From NCBI RefSeq assembly GCF_028826105.1, contig NZ_JAQGPL010000001.1, forward strand, positions 3,374,501-3,438,500: a stretch of DNA of 64,000 nt. Direction: 5' to 3'. A program made the position numbers and the translations under genes. How positions within the stretch are numbered: position 1 is the first letter of the stretch; the number at the start of each line of letters is the position of its first letter. The stretch comes from Paenibacillus humicola (GTDB taxonomy: Bacteria > Bacillota > Bacilli > Paenibacillales > Paenibacillaceae). Shown in pieces: positions 63,471 to 64,000 of the stretch. The notes below the pieces were generated by a model. The model did no database searches. It worked only from the letters and a program-made list of their open reading frames with translations, and had not been told where the DNA came from.

Positions 63471-64000
63471 CAGCCTTTCAGCAGCCTTTCGAAGCAGGCT
63501 TGCGCTTCGGCCTTGATTTTCGCTTCATCCAGGAGCAGGCATTCGCCGCCGCGGACGACCTGGCGGCCGTCGATCCAGACGTGCCGGACGTCCCGGCCCG
63601 AACCGGCGTATACCAGGTGGGAGACGATGTCCGTCTGCGGATAAAAATGCGGCTGCCTGATATCGATGGCAATGAAATCCGCTTTCATGCCGGGCTTCAG
63701 GCACCCGATCCGGTCTTCCTGCCAGAGGGCCCGGGCGCCGTTAACGGTGCCAAGCTTCAGCGCTTCCCATGCGGGCACGGCCGTCGGATCGCCGGATACG
63801 CCTTTATGGATAAGCGCGGCGAGGCGGATTTCATCGAACAGGTCAAGGTTGTTGTTGCTCGCGGCGCTGTCGGTGCCGAGCCCGACGGTCACGCCCGCCG
63901 CCAGCAGCTCGGGCACGCGAGCCACTCCGCTCGCCAGCTTCAGGTTGCTGGCGGGATTGTGCGACACGGAGACGCCGCGCTCGGCCAGCAGCGCGATTTC
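63470..64000 (-). CDS. mtaD: 5-methylthioadenosine/S-adenosylhomocysteine deaminase-type amidohydrolase (partial, 5' end outside window)
   Basis: The last 176 codons of an amidohydrolase; the reading frame is open to the window edge. The motifs VSHNPASNLKLASGVA and LGTDSAASNNNLDLFDEI are characteristic of the MtaD/SsnA group of metal-dependent deaminases; GCLKPGMKADFIAID is the C-terminal composite domain. The metal-binding HxH motif and the start are outside, so substrate choice (MTA/SAH deaminase against related enzymes) is by similarity only. Confidence 0.85.
   Translation of the reverse strand, partial: EIALLAERGVSVSHNPASNLKLASGVARVPELLAAGVTVGLGTDSAASNNNLDLFDEIRLAALIHKGVSGDPTAVPAWEALKLGTVNGARALWQEDRIGCLKPGMKADFIAIDIRQPHFYPQTDIVSHLVYAGSGRDVRHVWIDGRQVVRGGECLLLDEAKIKAEAQACFERLLKG

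Overview
The window is a GC-rich stretch of chromosomal core genome from a spore-forming, flagellated, low-GC-lineage Firmicute, most likely family Paenibacillaceae (Paenibacillus or Cohnella type). The basis is gene content and order: the conserved block rpmF/yceD-fapR-plsX-fabHDG-acpP-fabF-rnc-smc-ftsY-ylxM-ffh-rpsP-khpA-rimM-trmD-rplS-lepB-rbgA-rnhB-ylqG-ylqH ... sucCD-dprA-topA-trmFO-hslVU-codY-flgBC-fliEFGH follows the Bacillus subtilis map, with YlbJ, a CotD-like coat protein and CodY as endospore-former markers and frequent GTG/TTG starts. Identifications rest on reading the sequence and recalling families; no database search was run.

Layout. 1-4500 (minus): start of the fla/che operon (flgB, flgC, fliE, fliF, fliG, fliH; fliH is cut by the window edge). 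4.7-12.3 kb (minus): codY, hslUV, trmFO, topA, dprA; xerC, usually between trmFO and hslV, is absent. 12.4-14.7 kb: sucCD with its own promoter and terminator. 15.1-16.7 kb: comM, the only plus-strand gene in the first 39 kb, preceded by a terminator-like hairpin that contains its ribosome binding site. 16.8-24.7 kb (minus): yraN, the FlhB-tail/FliK-like pair ylqH-ylqG, rnhB, rbgA, lepB, rplS, trmD, rimM, khpA, rpsP. 24.7-38.6 kb (minus): SRP genes (ffh, ylxM, ftsY), smc, rnc, and the fatty-acid cluster headed by fapR with a FapR operator. 38.8-39.5 kb: rpmF and yceD, driven by a consensus promoter whose -35 box is shared with the divergent tmcAL (ylbM) promoter.

39.6-64 kb is a more mixed region: tmcAL and ylbJ separated by imperfect GC-rich repeats, coaD-rsmD, proline dehydrogenase and arginase, a membrane-anchored parvulin foldase, a divergent DUF421/DUF4363 pair, a VanZ-like protein, a CotD-like coat protein, an unidentified ion or carboxylate transporter, a secreted WGxxGxxG-tail protein, then a TPP-riboswitch-controlled thiamine/precursor ABC operon (thiY-MTH1187-thiX-thiZ-tatD), dnaD, asnS, ackA with an overlapping 3-hydroxyacyl-CoA dehydrogenase, a short FtsH-like membrane AAA protease coupled to a one-TM protein, ypmB, and the 3' part of an MtaD-type amidohydrolase.

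No transposon, phage, CRISPR, rRNA or tRNA is visible, and no defence-type cassette. The most unusual items are non-coding: a four-unit ~40-bp array of GTTTTTC/GAAAAAC hairpins between ylxM and ffh, the comM leader hairpin, the tandem repeats before ylbJ, a perfect 19-bp inverted repeat between ylbJ and coaD, and back-to-back promoters sharing one -35 box. Among proteins, the HslV N-terminus, the FliG motif change and the ylqG/ylqH pair merit attention.
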